A stretch of DNA of 64,000 nucleotides from Lichenostomus cassidix (GCA_008360975.2 CM039183.1:82558350-82622349), one strand, 5' to 3'; counted from the stretch's first letter, positions 1-13,618 are shown. Made by a program: numbers and translations. The notes: a model not told the origin generated them from the letters alone.

Positions 1-1070
1 TGGCTATTCAAGCTCACAGTTAGCACCTCCCAGTAACCACTATGGCAGATGCATTGGTGGTTCAGACAGTGGAAAGTTTTTCTTCCTTCTCAAAGCACAG
101 TTCATCCAAACTGATGAACTTTTCCTTCTGAAATGTTTCTGTGTATGCAGCTCCAGTTGTCATGGGGAACCATGCACATGCAGGACAAGCAAGGCTGACA
201 CACTTGGGCGTACAAGGTTCAGTTGCTTTTGGCTAGCAGTGTACTCCTGAAGTTTTTTACATCTGTGTGTGCCTGGGTTGTTACACCACTGGAACAACGA
301 GGGTCACACAAATGGCAGGAAAAGAAAATAAGAGGTCATCCAGAGCAAGATTCCTCTTAACAAAAGGTCCTGGAGGACTCTAATCAACTGGGTTGATAAT
401 TAAGGAAATCAAGCATACTTTGTACAATCCAGCTATGATAAGCACTTTCCCCCTCACCTTTTTTTCCCTCCTATACAATTAGGATACATGATTTGTTGAT
501 TTTTTTTACATTAATATGCTTCTCAGGTAGTTTTTAATGATAAGGATTTCCCTAAGCATAACGTTATAGCAGAAAAAATTTTTCTATAACAGCTTTCTTA
601 TTCTTTACCATAACTGCTTATTAAAACTTAAAATAATTTGCTGCTGATGAAGCAGGTGCCTTCATTATAGACTGTAATTTCTGGTAATTAGAGTAATTTT
701 TGCAATAAGAAAATGACCAAAGTTGAGCTCTCTATGCTGATCTAGGATGTTTATGGTTATTTTGCAATGTGTAAATGAGCTGAGGCTTGGATATGAGACA
801 TCCACCCACAAGACAATGTCTGTGCTGTTATTTTAATTATATTTTTTGTATGGAAATTGTGATTTTAATTATTCTAAATGCTAATGAAGTAGCACGACAG
901 AGCTGCAGACTGATGTGAGGAGCTGCCTGCCTTGAGCTCATAGGAGAACTGTGTTTACAAGTGACATTGTCTGAAGTCTGAGAAATGGGCAAGAACAGAC
1001 CAAATTAATCCTCTGAAATAAGCTTTAGGGCCACAAGTGTTTCCCTTCTGAAGACAACATCTCTGCAGTG
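1..1070. other. Unique AT-rich non-coding sequence
   Basis: No recognisable gene, RNA or repeat was found here. The stretch is AT-rich with many short A and T runs and stops in all frames. It contains no long ORF. Confidence 0.6.
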
Positions 1071-1110
1071 TAGATCCTCATCTGGTGTAAATCAGCCAGC
1101 CTCATTACAC
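1071..1110 (+). repeat. Old interspersed repeat fragment (sauropsid MITE-like motif)
   Basis: The stretch begins TAGATCCTCATCTGGTGTAA and continues with ATCAGCC. It aligns base for base without gaps to 60953-60992 in this same window, at roughly 70 percent identity, in the same orientation. From general knowledge, a motif of the type 'CAGATYCTCAGCTGGTGTAAATCAG' recurs in bird, turtle and crocodilian DNA as part of an old palindromic, non-autonomous element. Family assignment is an inference. The pairing of the two copies is seen directly. Confidence 0.4.
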
Positions 1111-4100
1111 TAACACAACACGAGGAGCAATGTTGTCTGATACTGCTTGGGATATATCCCCTCTTCCCTAAAATCTCATAAACAAGCAAGTTCAGTGTTT
1201 CCAAATCAGGGAAGTCCAGTGTTTCCAAATAATTTTTAAAGGAGGGAGAATAAACATGTTCTCATCCTTTAATTTATGTCTGACTGGTTTAAGTATGTCA
1301 CCAGCTGCTAAAATATCTTTATGGTGACACATGAATACTTGATACTATCCAAATAGCAATGCTTTATTACTCATAGTCAAAGAGGATGAGATTGTTTTAT
1401 CATTCAATTAAAGCAAGAACAAAACACCTCAGCTGCTCAACAACATCCATCTCTCAAGCCAAAAAAAAACCCCCTCTACTGATTCCAGGTACTAAGCTCT
1501 AAAGTTGGGATGTACACTTTAAAGATATACCATTGGGATGTGAGGGAAAGCACAATACTGGTCTGTCTCAATGAAACTTGACAACAGTCTGAGCTTTAAA
1601 TAGTTATGATACAGAAGCTGGTGTAGGACTACAGACAATTCTGTTATACTGGCCATTTTCCAGATTAAAACAAGCAGATAACATGTGCTTGCTTTACATC
1701 TTAAAATAATAGTGAATTTGAACACATTTGTGTTATCCTTGGTTCTGCACTAAAAAGGGAGATTTTTGATCTAAACAGCTAACAAGCATATGCACATGTG
1801 CATACACACACTTAAGAAACTAATGTTTTAATTCTTTCCAACTGCAGTTTAACAGAGGGAGAGACAGCCATAAATCCAAAAACAAAACCCAGAATAGAAT
1901 TTATTAGTGGCATATAAATCACAACCAGAGACTTCATGCCAGCTCCCAGTGCAATACACGCAATACAATAAGCATGAAGTGAAATTTATGCACCTTTTTA
2001 TCATTTATCAGTTTTATGATGGATGTGATACTTTTAGTGCACTTGCTTTTCCATATTATGATTAAGAATTTCCATATAGATTCTACATTAAGAGAGGATT
2101 ATTGATAAATCAGTTTTGTGCCTTTTACTCAAATATACCGCTACAAATCTATTGATATAATATTAAAAACCCAGTTATATGCTTAGTCCACATGTTATAT
2201 ATGACTTCTGCTACCCAACTCCCTTTTAGCTTTTGTGTTTATAGCCAAGGCACACATCAGTCATGCTTCTTTATTCCTTTGCAACAGAAAAAAGCTGAGA
2301 ATTTTTATTTCAAGTAAAACCAGTTTTGAAACAGGTAGCACACCCAGCAACAGAATGACATAGATGCCATTTATTTGTGGCTTTCATAATCTCTTATAGA
2401 ATAAGACAAGTATTTACCATATCAGACACAATGCACGACTCCTACCACCGAAACTATGCTGACATTCCTTAGCATCCTCTGCCTCCCCAGACCAGCAAAT
2501 TCACTTCACAGCACCATAATGGGCCAACTGCTGAGGACCTGCTGGTGCCACAGGGCTGCACTGGCCATCGTGGTTATGGCAACTACCATGGGGGCAATTT
2601 GCAATTTGTACATGTGGGTAAACACATCCCAAAACTTCTGGTGGACACGGTTCTTCTAGGGACATCATGGTGACCACTGAATACTCCCTTTCAAATTGGG
2701 AAAAGGGCAACAGGAAACACTGACTTCTCCACGTCTATCCTGCTCCATCCCAGATACCACATCACGTTTAAATATGGTATTTTCCAGCCATCTGCACTCA
2801 CTGCTTTGTGCCATACCATTTGTTTATGTGTCAGGTGCAACTACACATTTAAGATATTTCCTCAAAGGAGATGATAGCACAAAACTCACATTATAGAATA
2901 ATTTTCTTCTTTCCAAAATCTTTTTTACCCTTCTCTGTGCTTGTTCAGATTTTCTGTCTCTTTAGTGAGGTATCAGCAGTAAATGGTCTAATTTTGGTTT
3001 TAAAATTATCCTTGTATTGCAAACAAAGAAGCTCTGTACAGCTGTACCCAGGCCTTCACATTTCCTTTGTGATTTCTTCACGCATTTTTTTCTGCTGTAG
3101 TCACATTTCTGATGTCATGTTAGAGGCAGACGTTCAAGCACATGTCTCTGTAGCAACACAGATCCAAAATTTTCCATTTGAAATGTTTGTGAAGAATTTT
3201 GTATCTTTTCTCTGTCCAAAATAAATGTGTAACGGGCATCAGAACTCTGAATCCTTTTATGCCCTCGCATCCATATTGATTTTGTATTGATGCAAGGGGT
3301 TTAGGCTAAGTGTTATGGCTGATCACGTGCTTGTGAGTTAACTGATAACATGTGACATTCTGTACTGCAGAATAGGACAGCATATTCATTATTTAATTCT
3401 TTGATCTTAGCACATCTGGAGTGGTTAAATGCTGGACACTCTGCAAATGATATCTGCAGTGTTCTTTTTAAAATTACTTCTTCTTGCAATTTCCCAGTTC
3501 TCAAAGCTCAATAAGAGAGCTTCCCTAGGTGTTCATCTATGCATGTTCTGACCACTGGGAGACCTAAGTGCATCTTAGTTGATATACGTTGAAATGTTAC
3601 CAGTACCTAACATTTTCAGGAAACATCTTTAAGAAAGTGTTTTCTGACAGTTTGTAACTTTTGACAAAAAGGTCTTGGTAGGCACTGCACCCAATCAGCC
3701 AAAATCCTGCTCATGCATTTAGTTTCTAACAGGTATCAGCTCACGAAACATTTCTGCTACTTGGACAAGTATTTGGTCATGGTATTTTTATTCAGTTCCC
3801 TAGGTTCAGTGAAAAAGTTGAGTTGGTCCCCCTTTTTTAGTCAACTAACTAGATTTTGAGACCCAATATACCAAGCCTCGTGTTTCACACATCATGCAAT
3901 TTGCAGACTGTTTTGCAGTTTTTCCTATTACCTTTTTTCTAGGTTTATGGAATTTTGGTCTCGGAAAAAGAGAAGAAAAAGCCCCTGCCACATCCTCTTA
4001 AAAACATATATATATCTTTGTGAGCCATACATTTCCTGTGATCATATCTTCATATGGTATAATCAGCCAATTCCTGTCTGGTTCAGATGTGATACCAAAG

Positions 4101-4365
4101 TTATTATCCTGTCCATGACATACACCCTTTCCTTAGGCATTTCATGGAAGCCTAAAAGTCTAAAATGACCAGTACTTACTTTGCTAAATCGCATTTGTAA
4201 CTCACCCACAACTCATGGTCCTCAGGACTGAACTTGGTTCCAGTTTTTGTCCGTGTATTTACCATTGCTTTCACTTTAAACTCTATGTGGATTTTTGTAT
4301 TATAGGTATGTCTACTCTGGATTCTTACAGATTTTTTTTTTATATTTTCCTGTATTTCAATACTT
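1111..4365. other. Unique AT-rich non-coding sequence
   Basis: No gene recognised. Short ORFs of 60-117 codons at 2.4-3.2 kb have no recognisable domain or family resemblance, lie in sequence with frequent stops in the other frames, and look like chance. There are no interspersed repeats that I recognise. Confidence 0.55.
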
Positions 4366-5462
4366 CACAGAATCAAAAAATTATAGAATAAGTTGAATTG
4401 GAAGGGACTCACAAGGACCATTGATTCCAACTCCTGGCTCTGCACAGCACCATCCCCAAGAGTGACACCATGTGCCCAAAAATATTGTCCAAATGCTTCT
4501 TGAACTCTGTCAAGCTTGGGGCAGTGACCATTTCCCTGGGGATCCTGCTCCAGTTCCCAAACACCTTCTGGGTGAAGAGCCTTTTCTAATATCCAACCTA
4601 AACCTCCCATGGCCCAATTTCAGGCCATTCCCTCAAGTCCTGTCCCTGGTCACCACAGAGAAGAGATCAGTGCCTGCCCTTCCTCTTTCCCTCACCAGGA
4701 AGTTGTAACTGCAATGAGTTCTCCCCTCAGTCTCCTCCAGCCTGAACAGACCAAGTGCCCTCAGCTGCTCCTCATGAGACTTCCCTTCAAGACCCTTCAC
4801 CATCTTTGTTGCCCTCCTTTGGACACTCTCTCAACAGTTTAATGGCTTTTTTACATTGTGGTGCCCAAAACTGCTCCCAGCACTGGAGGTGAGGCTGCCC
4901 CAGTGCAGAGCAGAGCAGGACAATCCCCTCCCTTGCCCAGCTGGCCACGCTGTGCCTGATGTCCCCCAGGACACACTTGGCCCTTCTAGCTGCTAGGGCA
5001 CTGCTGGCTCATGTTCAACTTGCCATCATCCAGGACTCCCAGGTCCCTTTCTGTGGCACCGTTTTCCATTACCTCATTCCCCAGTCTGTCAGTACATCCA
5101 GGGTTGCCCCATCCCAGGTGCAGAATCCAGCACTTTCCCTTGTTCAGTTTCATGTGGTTGATGTTTCCCCAGCTCTCTAATTTATCAAAGTCTCTCTGCA
5201 GGGCCTCCCTGCCTTCGAGGGAGTCAAAGCTCCTCCCAGTTTTGTATCATCTTCAAACTTGCTTAGTATCCCTTCCAGTCCACCTCCAAGTAATTTTTGA
5301 AGATGTTGAAGAGCACAGGGCTGGTGATGAAGCCCTGTGAAATGCCACAAGTGACAGGTCACCAGTCTGATGTCACCCCATTCACTATAACTCTTTGTGC
5401 CCAACCTGTGAGGCTCACCCATTGCATGGTGTGTTTACCCAGCTGTGTGCTGGACATTTGCT
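4366..5462 (-). mobile_element. CR1 LINE fragment, minus orientation, with partial reverse transcriptase
   Basis: Read on the minus strand this is the 3' part of a chicken-repeat-1 LINE. Its 3' end lies at the low-coordinate side, where the plus strand reads CACAGAATCAAAAAATTATAG and then a 'GAATTGGAAGGGACTCACAA' stretch, the complement of the typical CR1 tail. Further in, the minus frame at 5177-5422 encodes ILSKFEDDTKLGGALT, matching the CR1 reverse-transcriptase active-site block (usually SKFADDTKLGG). Downstream of it the order of conserved CR1 segments is kept (a stretch complementary to CAGCTGCTCCTCATGAGACT at 4757-4776, for example), but several frameshifts and stops break the frame. 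The 5' half of the element is absent, as is usual for CR1, which is mostly 5'-truncated on insertion. It is an old, dead copy. The subfamily cannot be fixed by eye. Confidence 0.93.
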
Positions 5463-7290
5463 TGAATTCACAGTTTTTAAACTGAATCATGTGAACATAT
5501 TTCTTCTGTCACTTGAGGAAAGTTCATACTTTGCATCAGTTGTGTCTTCACGGGCTTTGTCACATCTCTGCAGAGTGACTGAGTGGATTGCAGTTTTTCT
5601 GTGTTAGTCAGATGGTGGATGTCCCTGAGATTTCCAAACAGCTCTCATATCATATCAGCGATGTGCTGCTTTCTTTGACATTCTTTTCCTTTTGACATTT
5701 AATGGTTTGTAGAATTTTTTCCCCAAATGTTATTTATAACCATGTACTTTGGCTTTCCTCTGGGGACTTATGCTGCATTTCCATTTGGCAAATCAATACT
5801 TCCCTGACAAAGGTCAGGTCTGAATTTCTGATAGAGAGTTTGATATCTATCCATTTTTACTGCTGCAATCTAGTCTGTTTGTTGCCTGTTTTAAGGAGGT
5901 AGCTCTTGATCTCCATATCAGACTCTGGCATGAAGCCAATAAAATTCAATACTGCAGGATCTAGCATAAACTTATAAATCTACATTTATGGAAAATATTA
6001 CGCTTATTCCTTGGAGGTGATTTCCCATGCTAACTTGTTATCACTTAAGGTGATAAAACAAGAAAGAAGACATGTCATGGAAGAGCAGTTGTGCAAGGAA
6101 TGTTGCTCGCTTTTCCTTAAAGTAAGTCCAGGACAGCTGGTTTGGTCCTTTAGCACAATGTGTTGATCAACTTAAAAGGAGATATGCTTTCCCCTCCTCA
6201 AAGAATTATATCCTTATTAATCTGAATCCTACACCCCATCACTGACATCTAATCCTCCCCATTTCCCATTCAATCTCAAAATCCTCCTAGAGATTCTGTG
6301 TTCTCCTAGATAAAGTGGTCCCTTGAATGGCTGGCTAAAAGGCTCTTTTTATATGTTCTCCACCTTTAAATATGAATTTGCCTTGTTTTAGGAAACAAAG
6401 AGAATCAGAAACTGATTGTTCTCAGTACAGTATCTTCTCTCCTGACTCTCTGCACATGGCCATACAATGTCTTCAACAAGATAAGCTGATTAACAGCTCT
6501 TATGTAGGAACTGATAATAACATAAATTAGTGTAATGTACCTATTTAGAAATTCAACACTGGCTTTCTTACTACAGGTTAGTCATTTTAATATTAATATT
6601 GTACCAGGCAATGAATTTGTTATGTTTATCACTGCTTGTGTGTTTGCTATTTCTATTAATCTTTCTTCACTGCACATTACCACCCATTTCTCTACACATG
6701 CCCTGTTTATTCAGAGGAATGGAAAATAATTTTGTCTATGGTATTTCATCCAGCAGCCACTGATTTGTGGCAACTCCAGTAATCTTAACATTGCACATTA
6801 AATGCAGATTTCTAGTTAAACACAACTGATTGGTAGTTCTGCCTACTTGGGAATTGCTCTGGCAGTGACAAAACCTCTCTTGCCTTCTACTGCATTTTCT
6901 GCTGAATGCTGTAACACATGAGGTAACACTTCATAATTATCCTACCTTCTTCAGGTGATTCAGTTACGAGATTTTTTTTCCCTGATTGCAGATCACATAT
7001 GCAGTTTTAGTCATCTTTAGTCATCAAACCCATTTAAGGTTTCCCAGTAGAATTCTAATATATTGTATTTTTAATTACAATAGAAAAATGATTCTGTTCA
7101 ATGTGTGACTTTTCAATCTTTTCTTTACAAAGGTTATTTCTGCTTAATACAGAAGAATAAGAGAAAATAAAGGACAAAACATCACTAACAGTATAATCAA
7201 TCCCAGAACCATATCAATAATAGACTTATACCAGGATTGAGACATCTATATTTTCTAATCTGTTGAAGTGTACTTATGACCCTCAGCATT

Positions 7291-7335
7291 GTTGACAATA
7301 TCTAGATACCTTCGGTTGACAATATATAGATATCT
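7291..7335. repeat. Local tandem duplication, 24-bp period, two copies
   Basis: GTTGACAATATCTAGATACC at 7291-7310 is repeated as GTTGACAATATATAGATATC at 7315-7334, offset by 24 bases with two differences. This is probably a replication-slippage duplication. No function is implied. Confidence 0.75.
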
Positions 7336-7995
7336 CGAGAGTTTTATGTGCAGTGATGTGTTCTGTTGTTAGGAAATAATTTTTATGGTTACTTTCATCT
7401 CTCCATAGCTACAGTGTGTACTTGTTTGTTACAGAGCTTTGCTGGTTGGTTGGGAGTGCCAACACTGCCTTCTGACAGAGGAATTAAGGTATGAGGACAG
7501 CCACTGTTTTTAAATAACTCCATCTTTTCATTTATGTTTTTGCTTTCTGTCAGACTTCCTCCTAATAACTTTTAATTTCACTGCATCCTGCATTTAAATT
7601 TCCAGTGGGAAGTCTGCTGTTTCTATACAAATATTCACAGGCAGCTATGATGAACTCTAGTCCAAATTATTCTAACAGTCAGCTCTGAGTTGATGAAATC
7701 AGTATACATAAAAGGAGAGCATCAAAATATTAAAATATTCATTTTGGTACGGTAAGAATATTTTCAAAGCAAACAGGTAGTTTATGACATGGTATCACCT
7801 TAATATAATATTAGTGTACATGAATCTAAACAAGACCAACAACATGAAGTTTTGACTTTGTCAACATTGTATTTCCCTCACTTATTCTGTTTCTGATAAC
7901 ATCAGTGTTGTATGTCTAATGTAATTTTTCAGAGATTTCCATGAAGAATTTTGAAATTTCAAAGCTAAGATTTGATTTGGAAAATAAAACATTAG

Positions 7996-8025
7996 AAATC
8001 AGTATTTCTTGAGAAATACTGATTT
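7996..8025. repeat. Perfect 14-bp inverted repeat with 2-base centre
   Basis: AAATCAGTATTTCT at 7996-8009 is followed by TG and then by its exact reverse complement AGAAATACTGATTT at 8012-8025. The arms could form a cruciform or, if transcribed, a tight hairpin. The loop is too small and the stem too short for a typical microRNA precursor. It may be a leftover of a palindromic transposon or a local palindromic duplication. Confidence 0.85.
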
Positions 8026-11000
8026 TGCATTTTGACAAACTCACTGTTTTTTAGCTCAGGGATCAATTAATCTGTTTTTCACAGGAGAAGACTCAACAAA
8101 ATTACAGTAACATGGACTATACCCTACTGTTGTTAGAAATGTATCTGTAATTGAAATCTTTCAAGATAATTCAGGGTTTTTTTTAATGCCTTGATATCTG
8201 GTCCTACAGAACCATCTGTTAAGTCCTTGGTCAGGTCTGGTGGTCTTTTTTCCAAGCATGGCAAGAGGATTCAAGTGCTGGTAAAATCTAAACTGAAAAA
8301 TGCTATATATATTTTTTTTTTTTTAATTGAGCAATATCCATCTCCCTATTTTGAGCTATCACACTCTGGCCAGCTTTAAAATGTTGTAGTGAATTTGTAT
8401 GATGACATCCCTGTGGATGTCTCTGCTCTGCTTCCTAGAGTAGAGACAAATTTGAATGTATGCTTATCTGCTATGGGGCAGCTATACCCTATGTTTTTAA
8501 ATCACTGTGTGTCCTCTTTCTTTTATGCAAAAATGTTAGGAGAAAAAAAATTCTGGAAAGACATTAATTGCTAAAATCACTTAGCAGAGTCTCCTGCTGG
8601 ATTCATGTAAGTGGCTACAATACAAGAAGAAACCAGCTTCATCCTGTGCATGCAGTCTGCTTTTATATCTTTGTGAGCTATTTCTGCCTGACAAATGTGT
8701 TTCTAGAGTACATTTTCAGAGGCCCTTCCCTTATTCTACAAAACTGGATACAGCTTTCTACACCAACCATTTTCAGAGAAAAACACGGAAGAAATTTGAT
8801 AAAACCAGTCCTGCAGAAATTCACTTGAGATTAAAAATTAAAATGATGAAAAAAATTTTGTCACTTCAAATAAAAATGACATTTTGTTTCCTACAACTTC
8901 TATCTTAGTTTTAAGCCAAAAGTTCTGAAATAATCAACTACACAAATAATAATTTATGCCAGGTCAAATGAAGCATTTAAACTGATCCAAGAATTTTTTT
9001 TTTTTTTTCTTCTCCATTTGTCAAATCTTCCTGGGTCAACTCAAATTATTTTATTATTTTCTTACATAGACAGCAAACAAACAGAAGTGAACCAGAAATT
9101 CACATAGCTTTAAGTTTTAGTTGAAAATGAACTTAAAATATAAAGAGTCTGGTCAAGAGAGTGAATGACCTCCAGTTCCAGATAGTACTCCTTCTTGGCT
9201 ATCTTCCCCAAAAGATCTGATTTTGCCTTCATAGCCTCGGTTTTACTCCCCTTGTGTTTATTATTTGATAAAATGCTAGCAAATGTACTTGTAGATCAGC
9301 AATACACCAAAGATTATTTTCTTGCTGTGTTAGTTGGATTCTTAAGCTGCTTGTGGTTTATTTTGCTGCTGAAGTAGATTTTTATTCTACTGCCTGTCTG
9401 GGATATATCACTGCTACAACTCAAGTGCCAGAAGCTGTGTGCACAGATGAGGCTAAAGCATAATTATCATTGTAGGTATAAGGACTTTTATCTGATGCTC
9501 TCGTCCTGATAACTCCTATTATTTCCAGACACAAATCTAACCAAAATAATTACTGATGTAATGACCCAGCATTTCTGTATGCAACATGAACTTATCTTAT
9601 CTGCAGAACTTTCATTTTAAGCATAAAATTCAAATATTAAAGGTGTTTCCCTTGACAGGTTCCCTGATAAGGAGAAGATGCCTTGGAACACAGTAGTACT
9701 TGTGTGGATGCCAGAATTGAAGCTTTGTCCAACACAACACAGCAGGGCAGGTTTGCCTCGGCTCTGGGAGCAGAGCTCAGAGCATTTCTGCATCCAGATG
9801 AGTCCATTAACCTCTGCTGAAGCTCAGAAGTCCTCAGCTATTACTGCTTTCCTAAACAATGATTTGCTTTGAGCTATCACACGTTGTATGTTTCTGAGAG
9901 AGTATTTAGGATGCAGTGGTTAGGACATATGTTCTCTGCTCCCTTGTATGGTGTGGCTGGGGCAGATAAATGGAATTGACTGATTGAGGAAGAATAATCT
10001 TCTCAGCTCCTCTGGCCTTTCTGAGAGGGAGGAAGAGATTTGCTCAGCTCATCTAGACTTTCCTCTTTAGTCTCCCTGTCTAATTGTGAATAGCTATGAT
10101 ATGTCAAAAGCCACAGGTGCCAGTGCATGCAGCAGCTCAGGTATTAAGTTGAAGGAGCATTATATTAGCTTTTCAGCCAATTAACATGGCTGTAGGGGAG
10201 ACCATCTGGAATAAATCTGCAAAACAAACAGTTCACAGAAACCCAGCAGGCAGCTCTATGGATTGTTGTATTTATATGGTACTTCATTAGAAAATAAACA
10301 TATATCTTCTATTTCAAGCACAAAGCAAAAACAGTATTAAACCACATCTGATAGCTAATACATCTGTCTTACTAAATTACACATTTGGAAGAGCTGTGTG
10401 AATCACTGCAAGGAAAAGGTTACGAAAACTCTAGTGACTGCAGTTAGGTGTCAGCACAGCCAAAACAACTGCTCCTGAGTTAATGTAGAAATTAATTTTC
10501 CTCTTGGTTTGTGGTTGCAAAAGCCTGCTTTGATAACATTGTTAATATCAGCTAATGATTCAGTATGTAGAGAAGGAACAAACTATGCATCAGCAAACTG
10601 CAATAAAGCAGTCAGATTTAGCCTGCTTCTGGAACTTCATACTTTGCTGTGTTTATATTTTTTCTATTAGAGACCCACAGCAGGAGATGCAAAACTCATC
10701 ATCATTATGATGATCAGGTTTATTCCTGCCAAAGGTTTGCTGAACACAGTAGGGTATAGCACAGAAATGTTGGACAAGGCTAGTGTTGATGCTTCAAGAA
10801 TCAACCATGCACACTTTTCCTCCTTGAGGCCTATTCTGTGTTCAGAGGATGCCATGGGATGCACAGGCAGAACAGTTAAGATGCACAAAGCTCATCTTTG
10901 AAGCCATGTTAGCAAAAAGCACAGTTTCTCCCAGCAGACCCTGAGCAGCTCTGCTCAGCTGATGGACACCTCTACAAGGACTGGTGCATCAGCTGTCAGA

Positions 11001-12471
11001 GCTCACCACACCTCTACCCAGCGCTGGGAGCAAGCCCAGGGCTTCTCAGAGCTCCCCCACACTGTGGCTCCTGTGAGACCCGTGGCAAAGTACAGGGAAT
11101 CAGCCAGCTGAGGAATCCGCAGTGGTAAGTGTACCAATGCCATCAACAAATATGTGGCTCATGGGAAATGCATATTTTGTGCCAGAACAAATGGCATTTC
11201 TGCAACCAATTTGCATAAGCATACAGGAAAACTGATTACTTGTCACAAAATCACCTGCTATTACAAGTAGGGTATTTTCAGACTAATAATATTTTTACAG
11301 TTTTCTATACCAAAAAAATCTTAGCAATTACTGTACCAATTACAGTAATATAACTAGCTGCAGAACATTGTGACAAATTTCCATTTGCCAAGTGCTGTTC
11401 AGATTTGTAAATAATGAGCCTAGGTATGGGTGTAGAATTAAATCTGACCATTTCAGCTGGTTTAATGCCACCTGATCTTTTCTTCAGAGAAAGAAAAAGC
11501 ACTAATATGGCTAGGAAGAAAAATGCAATATTTAGCATGATTCTCCCTAATTAGCCCTGCTAAGAAACCATCCAATTGAGGAGAACACCACATACCTGCA
11601 CCTAGCCAGCCCTGGACATTTAGTTCAGGTACTTTGATGCAGTGGCCCACTGTGCTGTAAGTAATGTAAAAGACATTTATGCTTATCAGCCTGCTCATGT
11701 CATAATTAATTAGGGAGCTGTTCTGAAGAAGAGAGCTTTTGGATATATACAGTGATGACAATTAAAGTGTTGGCATTTGTCAACAGTTACTTCACCTCAG
11801 GCACTACCTAACAAGCCACAGTCTGCTGAATACATGGAATTGAAATAACCATGGTAACTCCAGGTATATAGTGATGTTTTAATGTTCACTACTGCCTCTC
11901 CTCAGGCCATCACTTGCAGAACTAAATGGCCCATCAAGAAGCAGATGAATAAAGTGGCATCTGTACAATGCATGAAAAATGTTAAGCACTTCTAGGGATT
12001 AAAGCCATTTCCATTTACCTCAAAAGGGAAAAAGGAGAGATAAACATAATACAAAAGCATGTATTATGAAGAAATAATGAAACTACCACATCCTGCTGCA
12101 GTAACTGCTTCTAAAATGTCAGTATCTACCAACAGCTACGCCAAATTGGTATCTAAGATACCAAAATTAATTCCTATTTTAAGTACCTCTTACTACATAC
12201 TGACTTTATAAATGGCAGAAGCAATATCAAAAGTCTTTCATGCTCAGTCACTGCCAAACTGCAGTAGAAAATCTATCAGTTATAAAGCACAGCAATTCTC
12301 AAGCAAAGAAGTAGATACAGTACTATACTTTATTAGCTTTATTTACTTACTGTCTTACTATCTGACCTGTTTTTAAATAAAAAGGTGGTGCAATTTTCTC
12401 TTTTATCATTTTTTCATCATTGTGATGAAAAGTCTGAGTTTTAGAAAATGTTCAGTTATTGTATTATATTA

Positions 12472-12660
<189 letters not shown>

Positions 12661-12731
12661 TTAATAATTGTTAATATTTTTCAGTACCCTGACCCAGTAT
12701 CTATATTGACCCTACTTCTCCAACATTAATA

Positions 12732-12755
12732 GAAGACTGTCTCTGTACAGTCTTC
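12732..12755. repeat. Perfect 9-bp inverted repeat (hairpin)
   Basis: GAAGACTGT at 12732-12740 and its reverse complement ACAGTCTTC at 12747-12755 flank a 6-base loop. No T-run follows that would suggest a Pol III unit, and no repeat family is recognised. Confidence 0.6.
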
Positions 12756-13153
12756 ATTAGTAGAGGGGGATACAGCCACGACTTAATTCATTAAAGACAT
12801 TAGAATAATAATCTGTTATTAAATCCATATGTTTCTGAGCAGCACTGCTAGAATTAACACAAACAAGATTTTCTTGGGAAAATTACCCAAAATACACAGA
12901 TGTTACTTTTTGTATCACAATCCTGGACCTTTATGCACTCCATATAATCTAAGTGTTTCTAAAGAAAGATCTCCAAAGGGAGAGCTGTTTCCCAGGTCTG
13001 AAAAATCATTTTTCACACAACTGACCACAAATACCTGCTGCATAAGCTTACTGAAGAGCCAAGTTACATATTGCACCTCTCTGTCCATCTGAAACAACCT
13101 CCTTCTGAGGAACAGACTTTATATACAAACTACCAGAAGTGAAAGGCAGAGCT

Positions 13154-13618
13154 ATGGCATCACTATCCTCAATGAACAGACTCCATTCTGGTAACAAATT
13201 TAGTATCATACAATCCACTGAAGAAGTTAAAAGAATTAAAGATTTACACAAGCTGTGCAGTTACAATCAGGAAAACATGAGCACAATTTTGTGTTTGCAT
13301 CAGCCTGTATGTTTCATGATACTGATGAATACACACAGGCAAAACAAAGCTAAATCTTTTTGCGAGGAAGATCCAAACAAACAGTATCACTGCAGAAATT
13401 CTTGCATATCCCACGTCCAATCCTTAGAGCATACAGAACATGTGTTTGCACACATGAGCCTGCAGAACTGGTATTGCCCTGAGACACACACTCTTGGCGG
13501 TAAAGATTATCCTTTCCTCTTGTACTGCTTCACCAACCGCGATACCACTGTGCTAGTGAAACCATCTATGAACTGGATCAGAAAAGAGGTTCTTTTTACC
13601 CACAATATCATAAACTGA
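13154..13618 (+). other. Unrecognised open reading frame (154 codons), probably chance
   Basis: This is the longest ATG-started frame in the window apart from one crossing a microsatellite. The predicted product starts MASLSSMNRLHSG and ends in NWIRKEVLFTHNIIN. I see no signal peptide, membrane segment, repeat or family motif. It contains scattered Cys and His without a regular zinc-finger spacing. There is no CpG-rich promoter upstream. In 64 kb of AT-rich DNA a frame of this length can occur by chance, and the amino-acid order does not suggest a domain. It could be an exon of an unrecognised gene or a degenerate retroelement, but the default is non-coding. Confidence 0.12.

Noticed and set aside
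4365..5485. Several ORFs on both strands
   Set aside because: They are shadows or broken pieces of the CR1 ORF2 on the minus strand, not host genes.
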